Shown here: positions 42,705-52,022 of the stretch, in pieces | Position numbering within the stretch: the stretch's first letter is position 1 | Layout: each line of letters opens with the position of its first letter | NCBI GenBank assembly: GCA_023379005.1 | Contig: JAMCTG010000005.1 | Location: forward strand, 124,001-188,000 | DNA from: Candidatus Babelota bacterium | GTDB lineage: Bacteria; Babelota; Babeliae; Babelales; Babelaceae | Direction: 5' to 3' | DNA: 64,000 nucleotides | Position numbers and translations under genes: made by a program | The notes under the pieces: generated by a model | The model's database searches: none | The model's input: the letters and a program-made list of their open reading frames with translations, nothing else | What the model was told of the DNA's origin: nothing

Positions 42705-44963
42705 ATGAAGAAACTACTTATAGTCGAGTCTCCTGCTAAGATCAAAACAATCCAAAAGTTTTTAGGTAAAGATTTTAAAATTATGTCCACAGTCGGGCAT
42801 ATAAAAGATTTACCGCAAAAAGAACTTGGGGTAGCTATTGATAAAGATGTAGAAATTACTTATGTAGTTATGGATAAAAAAGACAAAGTCATAGCTGATA
42901 TTGTCAAAGAAGCTCAGAAGGCTGATGAAATATACTTGGCGCCAGATCCTGACCGTGAAGGTGAAATTATTGCTTGGCACATAGCTCAAGAAATTGAAAA
43001 AGTTGTTAAAGATAAAAGTAAAATTCACAGAATCACATTTAACGAAATTACCGATACTGCAATTAAAGAAGCTATTGAACATCCTTCGAGCATAGATTTA
43101 CCAAAAGTTGCCGCTCAGCAAGCTCGCAGAGTTTTAGACAGATGGGTGGGTTACGAAGTTTCGCCAATACTTTGGCAAAAAATTAAAAAAGGATTGTCTG
43201 CAGGTCGTGTTCAATCTGTCGCTTTAAAAATGATAGTAGACAGAGAAGAAGAAATTAGAGGTTTTAAGCCTGAAGAATATTGGACAGTAGATGGTGTTTT
43301 TTCAAATGGCAAATCTCAATTAACTGCTTCATTGACTCATATCGATGATAAAAAAGCTGAATTGAAAAATGAAGTTGAAACAAAAGATGTAGTAAAAAAA
43401 TTAGAAAAAGAAAAATATGAAATCGAATCTATTAAAGATTCAAAAAGATTAAAAAATCCAAATCCTCCATTCATGACGAGTACGCTGCAACAAGCCGCAT
43501 ATAATCAATTAGGCTTTTCAGTACAAAAAACAATGACGATTGCTCAGCAACTTTATGAAGGTGTGCCACTTGAAGATAAATCAACTCCAGTTGCTTTAAT
43601 TACATACATGCGTACTGACTCATTAAGAATTGCAGATACGGCATTAAAACAAGTGCGTTCATTTATTGAATCATCTTATGGTGATGATTATTTACCAGCT
43701 AAAGCAAATCTATATTCAAAAGCAAAAGCTCAAGATGCTCACGAAGCTGTAAGACCAATTGATGTTAAACTATCACCAGAAAAAATTAAAAAATATTTAG
43801 AAACAGATGTAGCAAAACTTTATGAATTAATTTGGAACAGATTTGTTTCCAGCCAAATGAAGCCAGCTCAATATGCGCAACGCCAAATTGTTATCAAGGG
43901 TGGCATATTTACATTTAAGGTTACTGGTTCAACACTTATCTTCGATGGTTACTTAAAATTATATAAAGATGAAGATGAGGAAGAAGAAAAAATTTCAATT
44001 CCTAAAGATATTAAAGAAAAACAAAAATTAGATCTTTTAAAGACTTTACCAAAACAACATTTTACTCAACCGCCTCCACGCTATACACAGGCATCTTTAG
44101 TAAAAGATCTTGAAAAAGAAAAAATTGGTAGACCAAGTACTTATGCATCAATTTTAAAAACCATTCAAGCCAGGGAATACACTGAGCTTGATACCAAAAA
44201 GCGTTTTGTGCCCACAGAACTTGGCATGGCTGTTACCAAAATGCTCGAAACGAATTTACCTGATGTAATAAATGTTAAATTTACTTCTGCTATGGAAGAA
44301 GATTTAGATAAAATTGCTCAAGGAAAATTAGAAAGAGATAAATTATTAAAATCTTTTTATAAAATATTTAAAAAAGATTTAGACACATTTAGAGGACAAC
44401 AAGCCAAACGATCTGCAGAACCTACAGAAATTGACTGCCCTAAATGTAAAAAAGGAAAATTAGCAATCAGATTTGGAAAATCTGGCCCATTCTTGGGTTG
44501 TTTAAGATTTCCCGAATGTGATTTTACAAGCAATTTTGAGCGTCTTGAAGATGGTACAATTAAACTTGTTGAAACAAAAAAACCTCAACTACTAGAAGAA
44601 AAATGTGACTTGTGTCAAAGCTATTTAAGACAAGTTATTGGAAGATATGGACCATTCATTGCATGTTCAGCCTATCCGGAATGTAAATTTATAAAACAAA
44701 ATAAAGCCAATTTTAAATGCCCTTTATGCAAAAAAGGTGATGTGATAGAAAGAAGCTGGAAAGGAAAAACTTTCTGGGGCTGCAGCAGATACCCTGAATG
44801 TAAATTTACGATATCTGGCCAAATTGAACAAATTAAATGTCCAAAATGTAAGAAATCTCCATATCTTTTAAAACGTTTCGACAAAGAAGGTAACATAACT
44901 CTTTCATGCCCTGACAAAGAATGTGGATATTCAAAAGAAATTGGCCCAGAAGCAGAAAGTTAA
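42705..44963 (+). CDS. topA: DNA topoisomerase I
   Basis: 752 residues, type IA topoisomerase that relaxes negative supercoils. Toprim (LLIVESPAKIKTIQKFLG; PDPDREGEIIAWH), catalytic Tyr about 301 in TYMRTDS, then RYTQASLVKDLE and GRPSTYA. The C-terminus has four zinc-ribbon modules in a row: CPKC...C..PEC, CDLC...C..PEC, CPLC...C..PEC and CPKC...C...EC, as in other TopA tails. The stop codon TAA overlaps the first base of hairpin element R3. Confidence 0.97.
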   Translation: MKKLLIVESPAKIKTIQKFLGKDFKIMSTVGHIKDLPQKELGVAIDKDVEITYVVMDKKDKVIADIVKEAQKADEIYLAPDPDREGEIIAWHIAQEIEKVVKDKSKIHRITFNEITDTAIKEAIEHPSSIDLPKVAAQQARRVLDRWVGYEVSPILWQKIKKGLSAGRVQSVALKMIVDREEEIRGFKPEEYWTVDGVFSNGKSQLTASLTHIDDKKAELKNEVETKDVVKKLEKEKYEIESIKDSKRLKNPNPPFMTSTLQQAAYNQLGFSVQKTMTIAQQLYEGVPLEDKSTPVALITYMRTDSLRIADTALKQVRSFIESSYGDDYLPAKANLYSKAKAQDAHEAVRPIDVKLSPEKIKKYLETDVAKLYELIWNRFVSSQMKPAQYAQRQIVIKGGIFTFKVTGSTLIFDGYLKLYKDEDEEEEKISIPKDIKEKQKLDLLKTLPKQHFTQPPPRYTQASLVKDLEKEKIGRPSTYASILKTIQAREYTELDTKKRFVPTELGMAVTKMLETNLPDVINVKFTSAMEEDLDKIAQGKLERDKLLKSFYKIFKKDLDTFRGQQAKRSAEPTEIDCPKCKKGKLAIRFGKSGPFLGCLRFPECDFTSNFERLEDGTIKLVETKKPQLLEEKCDLCQSYLRQVIGRYGPFIACSAYPECKFIKQNKANFKCPLCKKGDVIERSWKGKTFWGCSRYPECKFTISGQIEQIKCPKCKKSPYLLKRFDKEGNITLSCPDKECGYSKEIGPEAES

Positions 44964-45014
44964 TCCCTCGATACTCCCGTCATTTTAAACAAAAATGCCA
45001 GGCACTCGGGATGA
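44963..45014 (+). repeat. Hairpin element R3 (3' of topA)
   Basis: ATCCC-TCGATAC, inner stem around CATTTT/AAAATG, CACTC-GGGAT-GA. Its first base is the last base of the topA stop, and it also supplies the last codons of the convergent heparinase-like gene. Confidence 0.85.
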
Positions 45015-46833
45015 TTATCACCCTGAATGAAATTGTGTCTAGCAAATGCAAACAAATTTCTTCTTTAGCAAATAATCTTAAACATTTTTGTTTTTGCCCA
45101 TACATCAAAGAAACATAACCATCTATTTTTTCAAATTTAAGATCAGACTTTAAATGTGCAAGTAATTTATTTTTATAAATAATTTGCCAATCATTACCCT
45201 CTTTTATTAAAGAAATTTCTGGCGCAAAAGTAAAATTCCAACATCCTGTAAAATTATTGTCTCTATTTTGTAAATTAATCCATTGGTCATGAATCAAAAT
45301 AATGTTTTCTTGAATATCGATTTTTCGTTTTGAAATTAAGCCAAATTTTTTATAATAAAAGTTATTCGATTCAAAAATTTCGCTATCATGTCCTTCTTGC
45401 AAATTTAAATAAAATAAATTATTTGAAAGTTCAATTGGCACAATATTTTCTATAAAAAAAGTATTGTGCACATTAATACTTCTAAAATAGTTTCGCCAAT
45501 ATGCTGATGCAGTATAAACATATGAACCTGGATCTATGATCACAGGTATTTCATTCAAACTTAAAGTTATACTTGAAATATCATTATGAAAATGCCCACT
45601 TGATTGATTTTTTTTATATGCACCTTGACGCAAGGTTAAATGAAGTTTATCACTGCTAAAAATAGACAGTCCAAAATCTTTATAAAATATGCTATTCTCA
45701 TTTGGAGATTTAATATTTAATTTTAAACCCAAAACAATTTGCCCTGAATCATCATCACCTATTTTTACAAATTTTGTATTTATCAAAAAAGTTTTCATTG
45801 CTTTAAATTTTTCTAGATATTTTCTATCTACTTCCAAATTTAACTCTTGCGCCAGCAATAAAAAATGCTGAACAATTTCTGTAACCAAAGCATGATAAGA
45901 TGTAGACCCTTCATAAGACGTCCCTTCTTCAAAAATTTGTTTATCAAGCTCATTTAAAAATTCGTTAAAGCACCAAAGCAATTCTTTTTTAAAATCAAAG
46001 AAATAGGAAAGATAAAAATATCCTAAAAGATCGGATAAATAATGGTTATTTGTTTTACTGTCATAAATTTCCCAATTATTTTCTAAATAAATAAGATGCT
46101 GGTATAAAATTGCCGTAAACTGTCTCCAAAAATTTAGAGAAATAGTTTTGGAATTTTTAAAAAAATAGAAAAAATAAATCCAGTTTAAAGATCTGATTGC
46201 CGCTTCCATCGGACACAGCCAATTTATGCCGATTAAAAAAGGATTTTTTTCGATCCAGTCTAAAATTTCTTTTTGAGCTTTTTCTGCATATTTTTCATTG
46301 CCGGTAAATTGATATGCTAACCCTAAGATTGTGGTATGGTGAAAGCGTGAAAAATGCCACGGTACTTTAATGTCAGCTTTAATATCTATATCTAAATTTG
46401 CAGCATTCGCTGCAGAAAATTTGATGTCTTTATAGAAGGAAAAATTATCAAAAAAACCATTAGAAACAGTGACATCTTGATGCCAGGAAAGATCTGTCCC
46501 TGATAGCTTTTTTAATTTTCCAAAACCTAAAACTTGATGAACATCTTTTAAAAGTTCTTCTGCTTGGCAAATAATTTCTGCTTTCTGACATTCAAAATTT
46601 TTTAAATATTGCTTTGCAAAATTAAAATCTTTTTGTGATAAATTTTCAAAATATTTTTCAAAATCTTTAATTTTAAACTTTTCTTGAAATTCATCAGTCA
46701 GAAAATCTAAATTCGCTCCTGACTTTTTTTTTAAAGATCTATGAGCAAAAAAATTATTAAAGCGGTTTTTTGCAACTAATAGGCAATTTTTAAAACCTAC
46801 TTCGGCAAACTTCTTTACTACTCTTACCAGCAT
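44980..46833 (-). CDS. Heparinase II/III-like polysaccharide lyase family protein
   Basis: 617 residues from the ATG at 46833 (MLVRVVKKF); the frame's ATG at 46881 lies in the hairpin element R4a upstream and is rejected. The helical domain is followed by SSGHFHNDISSITLSL and IIDPGSYVYTASAYWRNYFR plus INVHNTF, the heparinase II/III C-terminal signature with its His residues. Proteins of this family eliminate uronate-containing polysaccharides or sit in polysaccharide gene clusters; substrate unknown. No signal peptide is visible. The last dozen codons (IIIPSAWHFCLK) come from the repeat element R3, so the C-terminus is not ancestral. Confidence 0.8.
   Translation of the reverse strand: MLVRVVKKFAEVGFKNCLLVAKNRFNNFFAHRSLKKKSGANLDFLTDEFQEKFKIKDFEKYFENLSQKDFNFAKQYLKNFECQKAEIICQAEELLKDVHQVLGFGKLKKLSGTDLSWHQDVTVSNGFFDNFSFYKDIKFSAANAANLDIDIKADIKVPWHFSRFHHTTILGLAYQFTGNEKYAEKAQKEILDWIEKNPFLIGINWLCPMEAAIRSLNWIYFFYFFKNSKTISLNFWRQFTAILYQHLIYLENNWEIYDSKTNNHYLSDLLGYFYLSYFFDFKKELLWCFNEFLNELDKQIFEEGTSYEGSTSYHALVTEIVQHFLLLAQELNLEVDRKYLEKFKAMKTFLINTKFVKIGDDDSGQIVLGLKLNIKSPNENSIFYKDFGLSIFSSDKLHLTLRQGAYKKNQSSGHFHNDISSITLSLNEIPVIIDPGSYVYTASAYWRNYFRSINVHNTFFIENIVPIELSNNLFYLNLQEGHDSEIFESNNFYYKKFGLISKRKIDIQENIILIHDQWINLQNRDNNFTGCWNFTFAPEISLIKEGNDWQIIYKNKLLAHLKSDLKFEKIDGYVSLMYGQKQKCLRLFAKEEICLHLLDTISFRVIIIPSAWHFCLK
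45017..45035 (-). repeat. Half copy of the hairpin element (R3b)
   Basis: On the plus strand ATC-ACCCT-GAATG-AAATTG matches the 3' half of a minus-strand element (ATC-N5-GAGTG) with one change; the TCGATAC side is missing. It lies three bases after R3, inside the end of the heparinase-like gene. Confidence 0.5.
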
Positions 46834-46839
46834 TATTGT

Positions 46840-46890
46840 ACCCTTCGATACACTCGTCATTTTAAAAAAAATGACGAGCACTCAGGGTGA
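46840..46890 (+). repeat. Hairpin element R4a
   Basis: ACCCT-TCGATAC, perfect inner stem CTCGTCATTT/AAATGACGAG, CACTC-AGGGT-GA. Its left arm read on the minus strand (AAGGGT) is the apparent ribosome site of the heparinase-like gene, six bases before the ATG at 46833. Confidence 0.85.
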
Positions 46891-46900
46891 TTTTTATATA

Positions 46901-46945
46901 ATCATCTCGAGTGGCCCGAGCAACGTGAGGGTTGTATCGAGAGAT
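46901..46945 (-). repeat. Hairpin element R4b (3' of metG)
   Basis: On the minus strand ATCTC-TCGATAC, a weak GC-rich inner part (CCC...GGG), CACTC-GAGAT-GAT. It begins 26 bases after the metG stop in the sense direction and forms a head-to-head pair with R4a, 10 bases away. Confidence 0.82.
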
Positions 46946-46971
46946 GTAAAAATTATCGCACATAAGGCCTA

Positions 46972-48915
46972 TTATTGTAATCGGCTACCATTAGAAACTG
47001 ACACCGAAGGTGTTATAAATGCGGCTTTGCCTTGATCATCTTTTGTAATTAAAAGCATTCCTTGAGATTCCAAGCCCATCATTTTTCTTGGAGCCAAATT
47101 AAACACAAAGACAAATTGTTTGTTTAACAATTCTTCAGGTGAAAAAAGTTGTTTAATCCCCGAAAGAATTTGTCTTTTGCCCAATTTGCCAAAATCAACT
47201 TGCAACTTAAGCAATTTATCGGAACCTTGAATTGGTTCACATTGTTCAACAGTTCCTACCAATAATTTAACTTTTAAAAAATCATCGATGGTAATTGTTG
47301 GCTCAATATCAGGTTCTTTTTTGTTAAATTCTGATTTATCTTCTGTCATTTTTGGACTCTCCGCATGTTCAATTTTTTTAAATAATGGCTCAATTTGTTT
47401 TATTTTGAATTGCAAATTCCACTGCAAAGTTTTAAGTTGCTCAATATAATTTTGCCCATCAACTTTTAATTTTACATTAAGTGCATCTAAAAGTTCTGTC
47501 ATTTTTTTAGGCATAATCGGCCATAACAAAATGGCAGTACCATAAAGACCGTGACATGTTGCAGAAATTACTTCCGCAAATTTTTGTTTATCTGCCTTGG
47601 CTAGGCTCCAAGGCTCATTATGTTGGAAATAAGAATTTAAGTTATTAATATAATGCCAGAGATTTGTCAGCGCTCTATTAAAAAAGCCTTCATTAAAATC
47701 TGCAGTGTATTCTGTCAAGCAACTCGAAAATTTATCTTTTAATTCTATAGCGTCTTTAGACCAAGTTTTTGGTGCAGTTACATCGCCAAGCTCATTTTTT
47801 AAAGCCAAAGTAATTGTACGATTTAATAAATTGCCTAAATCATTTGCAAGGTCAGAATTAATTTTTTGTTCAAGGTCAGGAACTGAAAATTCTGAATCTT
47901 GTGCTATAGACATATGTCTGCACAAATAATATCTTACCGGTTCAGCGCCATAAGCATCTAATAAATTTTGTGGATCAATCACATTACCTAAAGATTTGGA
48001 CATTTTTTGTTGACCAACTTTTATCCAGCCATGAACCAATAATTTTTTTGGTAGGGCAAGATCAGCAGCCATTAAAAATGCTGGCCAATAAACAGCATGG
48101 AACCTGACAATATCTTTTCCTAAAATCTGCAAATCTGCAGGCCACCAAAAATTAAATTCTTTTTCTTCGCCTGGTTGTTGATAACCTATTGCAGTTAAAT
48201 AATTATTTAATGCATCAGCCCAAACGTAAACAACATGTTTTGGATCTCCAGGAAAAGGAATTCCCCATCTTACTGTTGTTCGGGAAATACTTAAATCTTT
48301 CAATCCTGATTTTACAAAACTTACAACTTCATTTAAACGTTCTTTTGGCGTAATAAAATTTGGGTTGTCTTCATAAAATTTTAATAATTTATCTTGGTAC
48401 GAAGATAATTTAAAAAAATATGATTCTTCAGAAATATATTTTGTTTGCCTGCCGCAAGTAGGACACGCAGGATATTCACCTTTAAAATCTTTTGCTTCTG
48501 ATTCTGTTAAAAAAGTTTCGCAAGAGACGCAGTACCAACCTTGATAGTTAGCTTTGTAAATGTCACCCTTTTTTTGAACATATTTTATCCATTCTTGTAC
48601 TCCATGCGCATGTCCTTTGTCGGTGGTACGAATAAAGTGATTATATTGAATTTCGTAAGAGTTCCAAACACCTTGATAACTTTCAATAAAACTATCGACA
48701 AAATCTTTTGGTTTTTTGCCAGCTTTTTCTGCAGCTTCCGCTATTTTTTGGCCATGTTCATCTGTACCGGTGAGAAAAAATGTTTTCTTTCCATATAATT
48801 TGTTCCATCTTGCTGCAACATCTGCCAACAATGTTGAATATAATGAACCCAAATGAGGACGGGCGGTTACGTAATAAATAGGGGTAGTGACGTAAAATTT
48901 GTTTTCTGAAGCCAT
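46972..48915 (-). CDS. metG: Methionyl-tRNA synthetase
   Basis: 647 residues, class I. HIGH-like PHLGS near the start (TPIYYVTARPHLGSLYST), KMSKS loop QKMSKSLGNVIDP. A zinc-binding knuckle (CVSC...CPTC) sits in the connective peptide. The C-terminal domain from about 545 (DDFLKVKLLVGTVEQCEPI, MMGLESQGMLL) is the Trbp111/ARC1-type tRNA-binding module that also dimerises the enzyme. Single-gene unit, followed by R4b. Confidence 0.97.
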   Translation of the reverse strand: MASENKFYVTTPIYYVTARPHLGSLYSTLLADVAARWNKLYGKKTFFLTGTDEHGQKIAEAAEKAGKKPKDFVDSFIESYQGVWNSYEIQYNHFIRTTDKGHAHGVQEWIKYVQKKGDIYKANYQGWYCVSCETFLTESEAKDFKGEYPACPTCGRQTKYISEESYFFKLSSYQDKLLKFYEDNPNFITPKERLNEVVSFVKSGLKDLSISRTTVRWGIPFPGDPKHVVYVWADALNNYLTAIGYQQPGEEKEFNFWWPADLQILGKDIVRFHAVYWPAFLMAADLALPKKLLVHGWIKVGQQKMSKSLGNVIDPQNLLDAYGAEPVRYYLCRHMSIAQDSEFSVPDLEQKINSDLANDLGNLLNRTITLALKNELGDVTAPKTWSKDAIELKDKFSSCLTEYTADFNEGFFNRALTNLWHYINNLNSYFQHNEPWSLAKADKQKFAEVISATCHGLYGTAILLWPIMPKKMTELLDALNVKLKVDGQNYIEQLKTLQWNLQFKIKQIEPLFKKIEHAESPKMTEDKSEFNKKEPDIEPTITIDDFLKVKLLVGTVEQCEPIQGSDKLLKLQVDFGKLGKRQILSGIKQLFSPEELLNKQFVFVFNLAPRKMMGLESQGMLLITKDDQGKAAFITPSVSVSNGSRLQ

Positions 48916-49098
48916 AAAATACGATTTTTCATTAATAAAATTAATTTTTAATTAATTTTAACAGAGGTTAAGAATTAATAAAGTATTCCCGAATTTCAAG
49001 CCAGAGTATTGTAGAAATTCCTCCAGTTATAATTTTCATACAGAAACAACTCATTTTCATAGTATTTTCACTAATCTAATAACAAAATTAAAGGTTTA

Positions 49099-49128
49099 TT
49101 GACTATTTGGATCAATAAATTCTATAAT
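49099..49128 (+). promoter_or_regulatory. Promoter of the WD40 gene pair
   Basis: TTGACT (49099-49104), 18 bases, perfect TATAAT (49123-49128), 36 bases before the ATG at 49165. This is one of the best promoter matches in the window. Confidence 0.65.
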
Positions 49129-49164
49129 AATTGTATATAATTTCATGTAAGAAGGTTATAGGAA

Positions 49165-50550
49165 ATGAAAATTAAATTATTTTTGGCAAATCTTGTATTA
49201 GTATTTGCCTCCAATACAATGAAATCTCCTCTTGCATTGAAAGAATTATCCGCAGATAAAGTTGCTAATTTATTATCGACAGATTTTGATTACGCAAAGG
49301 AATTTGTGAAAGCAATAGATAAAAAATATATTCCCCAGGATTATCAAGATTTAATAAAAGAAAAACTCTATGATAAAATTTATTTAACTCTATTAAAAAT
49401 TTTCCAAACTTCAATACCTCTTATTGGCCATGCAGATCATGTATATTCAGTAGCATTCAGTCCTAATGGTAAATATGTTTTAACTGGATCAGGTGATAAT
49501 GCTGCAAGATTGTGGAATATAACTGATCTTAATAATATTACTTCAATACCTCTTACTGGTCATACAAAGGCTGTATGGTCAGTAGCATTTAGCCCTAATG
49601 GTAAATATGTTTTAACTGGATCTTATGATAATACTGCAAGATTATGGGATATAAGTTATTTAAATAATATAACTTCAATACCTCTTATTGGGCATACAAA
49701 TTCTGTATATTCAGTAACATTTAGCCCTAGTGGTAAATATGTTTTAACAGGATCATTGGATAAGACTGCAAGATTATGGAATATATCTGATATTAATAAT
49801 ATAACCTCAATTCCTCTTATTGGTCATAGATATCCTGTAAGTTCAGTGGCTTTTAGCCCTAACGGTAAATATGCTTTAACAGGCTCATGGGATGATATTG
49901 CAAGATTATGGGATATAACTGATTTAAATAATATAACTTCAATACCTCTTATTGGTCATACAAATTCTGTATATTCAGTAGCATTTAGCCCTAATGGTAA
50001 ATATGTTTTAACCGGATCAAGAGATAAGACTGCAAGATTATGGGATATAACTGATTTAGATAATATAACTTCAATACCTCTTATTGGTCATACAAATTCT
50101 ATAACCTCGGTAACATTTAGCCCTAACGGTAAATATGCTTTAACCGGCTCATGGGATGATACTGCAAGATTATGGGATATAAGTGATTTAAATAATATAA
50201 CTTCAATACCTCTTATTGGTCATACAAATTCTGTATATTCAGTAGCATTTAGTCCTAATGGCAAATATGCTTTGACGGGCTCCAATGATAAAACTGTAAG
50301 ATTATGGAATTTAGATTTGACTCATCTGACGCTAGAACAACTAATATTTATTGCTCAGGCAAGACATTTAAAATCTACAAAGAAATCTGTTGATATACTG
50401 ATGCAAGATCCGGAATTTAAAACTATTTTTAATTCATTCAATAAAAAAGAACAAAAGAAAATACTTGATGAATTCAATATAATCAATATAACAATCTCAC
50501 AGTCTGAATCGGAAGAAGAATCTACAAAATCAAAAGAGGAAATAGAATGA
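49165..50550 (+). CDS. Exported seven-bladed WD40 protein with nearly identical blades
   Basis: 461 residues. Short hydrophobic N-terminus (KIKLFLANLVLVFAS), likely a signal peptide. An N-terminal helical module (about 28-75, with KVANLLSTDFDYAKEFV and YQDLIKEKLYDKIY) precedes seven 44-residue WD40 blades (about 83-390), each SIPLIGHTNSVYSVAFSPNG-like and ending LWDI/LWNI-TDLNNIT. A C-terminal module LTLEQLIFIAQARHLK and an acidic tail follow. Seven blades make a closed beta-propeller, a protein interaction platform. It overlaps the next gene by four bases (ATGA). Target unknown. Confidence 0.85.
   Translation: MKIKLFLANLVLVFASNTMKSPLALKELSADKVANLLSTDFDYAKEFVKAIDKKYIPQDYQDLIKEKLYDKIYLTLLKIFQTSIPLIGHADHVYSVAFSPNGKYVLTGSGDNAARLWNITDLNNITSIPLTGHTKAVWSVAFSPNGKYVLTGSYDNTARLWDISYLNNITSIPLIGHTNSVYSVTFSPSGKYVLTGSLDKTARLWNISDINNITSIPLIGHRYPVSSVAFSPNGKYALTGSWDDIARLWDITDLNNITSIPLIGHTNSVYSVAFSPNGKYVLTGSRDKTARLWDITDLDNITSIPLIGHTNSITSVTFSPNGKYALTGSWDDTARLWDISDLNNITSIPLIGHTNSVYSVAFSPNGKYALTGSNDKTVRLWNLDLTHLTLEQLIFIAQARHLKSTKKSVDILMQDPEFKTIFNSFNKKEQKKILDEFNIINITISQSESEEESTKSKEEIE
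49411..50334 (+). repeat. Seven tandem 132-bp repeats (WD40 blades)
   Basis: Units start with TCAATACCTC at 49411, 49543, 49675, 49807, 49939, 50071 and 50203, exactly 132 bases apart. Differences between units are few and mostly in the loop codons. 132 bases equal one 44-residue blade, so expansion or contraction by unequal exchange keeps the reading frame. Confidence 0.93.
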
Positions 50551-52022
50551 AAATTAAATTATTTTTGGCAAATCTCATATTGGTATCAGCTATTAATGGT
50601 ATGCAACCTAAACCTTTATCAAGTCTGTCGACTGAAGAAGTAATTAATTTGTTATCAACAAATGCTGAATATGCAGAAGAATTTGTAACGGCAGTAAACA
50701 AAAAATATATTCCTCAAGCATATTTAGATTTAACGATAGGTAAGGTTATTAATCTATTATCTTCAGATTTTAATTATGCAAAAAAATTTGTATCAACAAT
50801 AGAAAAAAAAACTGTTCCTCAAGCATATCAAGATTTAATAAAAGAAAAGCTTTACAATAAACTCTACCCTACCTTGTTAAAAATTTTTCAAGTTTCGATC
50901 TCTCTTGACCATTCAGATTCTGTGTTTTCAGTGGCATTCAGTCCCGATGGAACATTAGCATTAACTGTATGTAGAGATAAAACAGCAAGATTATGGAATC
51001 TGTCTGATATCAATAGACCAATTCCCGTTATTCGTATAGATAATGTAAATGCAGCAGCATTTACTCCAAATGGTAAATATATTTTCACGGCGGGATCAAC
51101 TGATGCTACAGGAATATTATGGGATATAGAAACAATATTATGGAATATATCAGCTCTAAAACCAATAGAGCTAGGCAAGATGGATCTTATAACTTCAGTT
51201 GCATTTAGCCCTGATGGCAGATATATTTTGACGGCAACATCAAATGAAAATGATTATACAATTGCAAAATTATGGAATATATCTGATCTTAATAATATTA
51301 CTTTTATACCCCTTATTGGTCATACAGGTTCGATACGTTCAGTCACATTTAGCCCTGATGGTAGATATGCTTTAACTGGATCATGGGATACTACTGCAAG
51401 ATTGTGGAATATAACTAATCTGAATTGGGAAAAACCTGATCTTAATGTAATCCCTTCCATACCACTTAAACGTCATGTAGAAAGAATAAATTCAGTAGCC
51501 TTTAGCCCGGATGGTAAATATGCTTTAACTGGATCAGAGGATTATACTGTAAAATTATGGGATATATCTAATATCAATTGGAGTATGCCTGAACTTAATA
51601 AAATTACATATGTTCTTCTTAAAGACCAAGATCTGCTTAGAAGTTATGTAACTTCAGTAGCATTTAGCCCTAATGGTAAATTTATTTTAATTGGAACAGA
51701 TATCAAAATCGCAATTTTATTGGATCTAACGAATCGCAATTATGTTCCTCTTGTTGGTCATAAAGATTGGGTATTTTCTGTAGCATTTAGTCCCAATGGA
51801 AAGCTTGCTTTAACAGGATCTCGTGATCTTACAGCAAGATTATGGAGTTTAGATGTTAATTTAGGTCTAAAAGAATTAATTTTTATCGCTCAGGCTCAAT
51901 ATTTCAAAACAACAGAAAAGTCTGAAATAAATAAGTTATTGAGTGACCCCCAATTTAGACCTATTTTCAAATCTTTTAGTAAGAAAAATCAAGAAAATAT
52001 AATTCGTGAGTTTTTTTATTAA
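50547..52022 (+). CDS. Exported WD40 protein, paralogue of the preceding gene
   Basis: 491 residues. Leader MKIKLFLANLILVSAINGMQ almost identical to the previous gene. The helical module is duplicated here (LSTEEVINLLSTNAEYAEEF, then a second copy KVINLLSSDFNYAKKF). About seven more diverged WD40 blades follow (for example DSVFSVAFSPDGTLALTV, RSVTFSPDGRYALTGSWDTT), then LGLKELIFIAQAQYFK. Start overlaps the stop of the first gene in ATGA, implying coupled translation; the proteins may work together. Blades contain long loop insertions (NITNLNWEKPDLN), unlike the first gene. Confidence 0.82.
   Translation: MKIKLFLANLILVSAINGMQPKPLSSLSTEEVINLLSTNAEYAEEFVTAVNKKYIPQAYLDLTIGKVINLLSSDFNYAKKFVSTIEKKTVPQAYQDLIKEKLYNKLYPTLLKIFQVSISLDHSDSVFSVAFSPDGTLALTVCRDKTARLWNLSDINRPIPVIRIDNVNAAAFTPNGKYIFTAGSTDATGILWDIETILWNISALKPIELGKMDLITSVAFSPDGRYILTATSNENDYTIAKLWNISDLNNITFIPLIGHTGSIRSVTFSPDGRYALTGSWDTTARLWNITNLNWEKPDLNVIPSIPLKRHVERINSVAFSPDGKYALTGSEDYTVKLWDISNINWSMPELNKITYVLLKDQDLLRSYVTSVAFSPNGKFILIGTDIKIAILLDLTNRNYVPLVGHKDWVFSVAFSPNGKLALTGSRDLTARLWSLDVNLGLKELIFIAQAQYFKTTEKSEINKLLSDPQFRPIFKSFSKKNQENIIREFFY

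Noticed and set aside
46834-46881. N-terminal extension of the heparinase-like protein
   Set aside because: It is translated hairpin element R4a; the ATG at 46833 is correctly spaced after AAGGGT.
49411-50334. CRISPR array
   Set aside because: Units are 132 bases without spacers, in frame, and encode WD40 blades.
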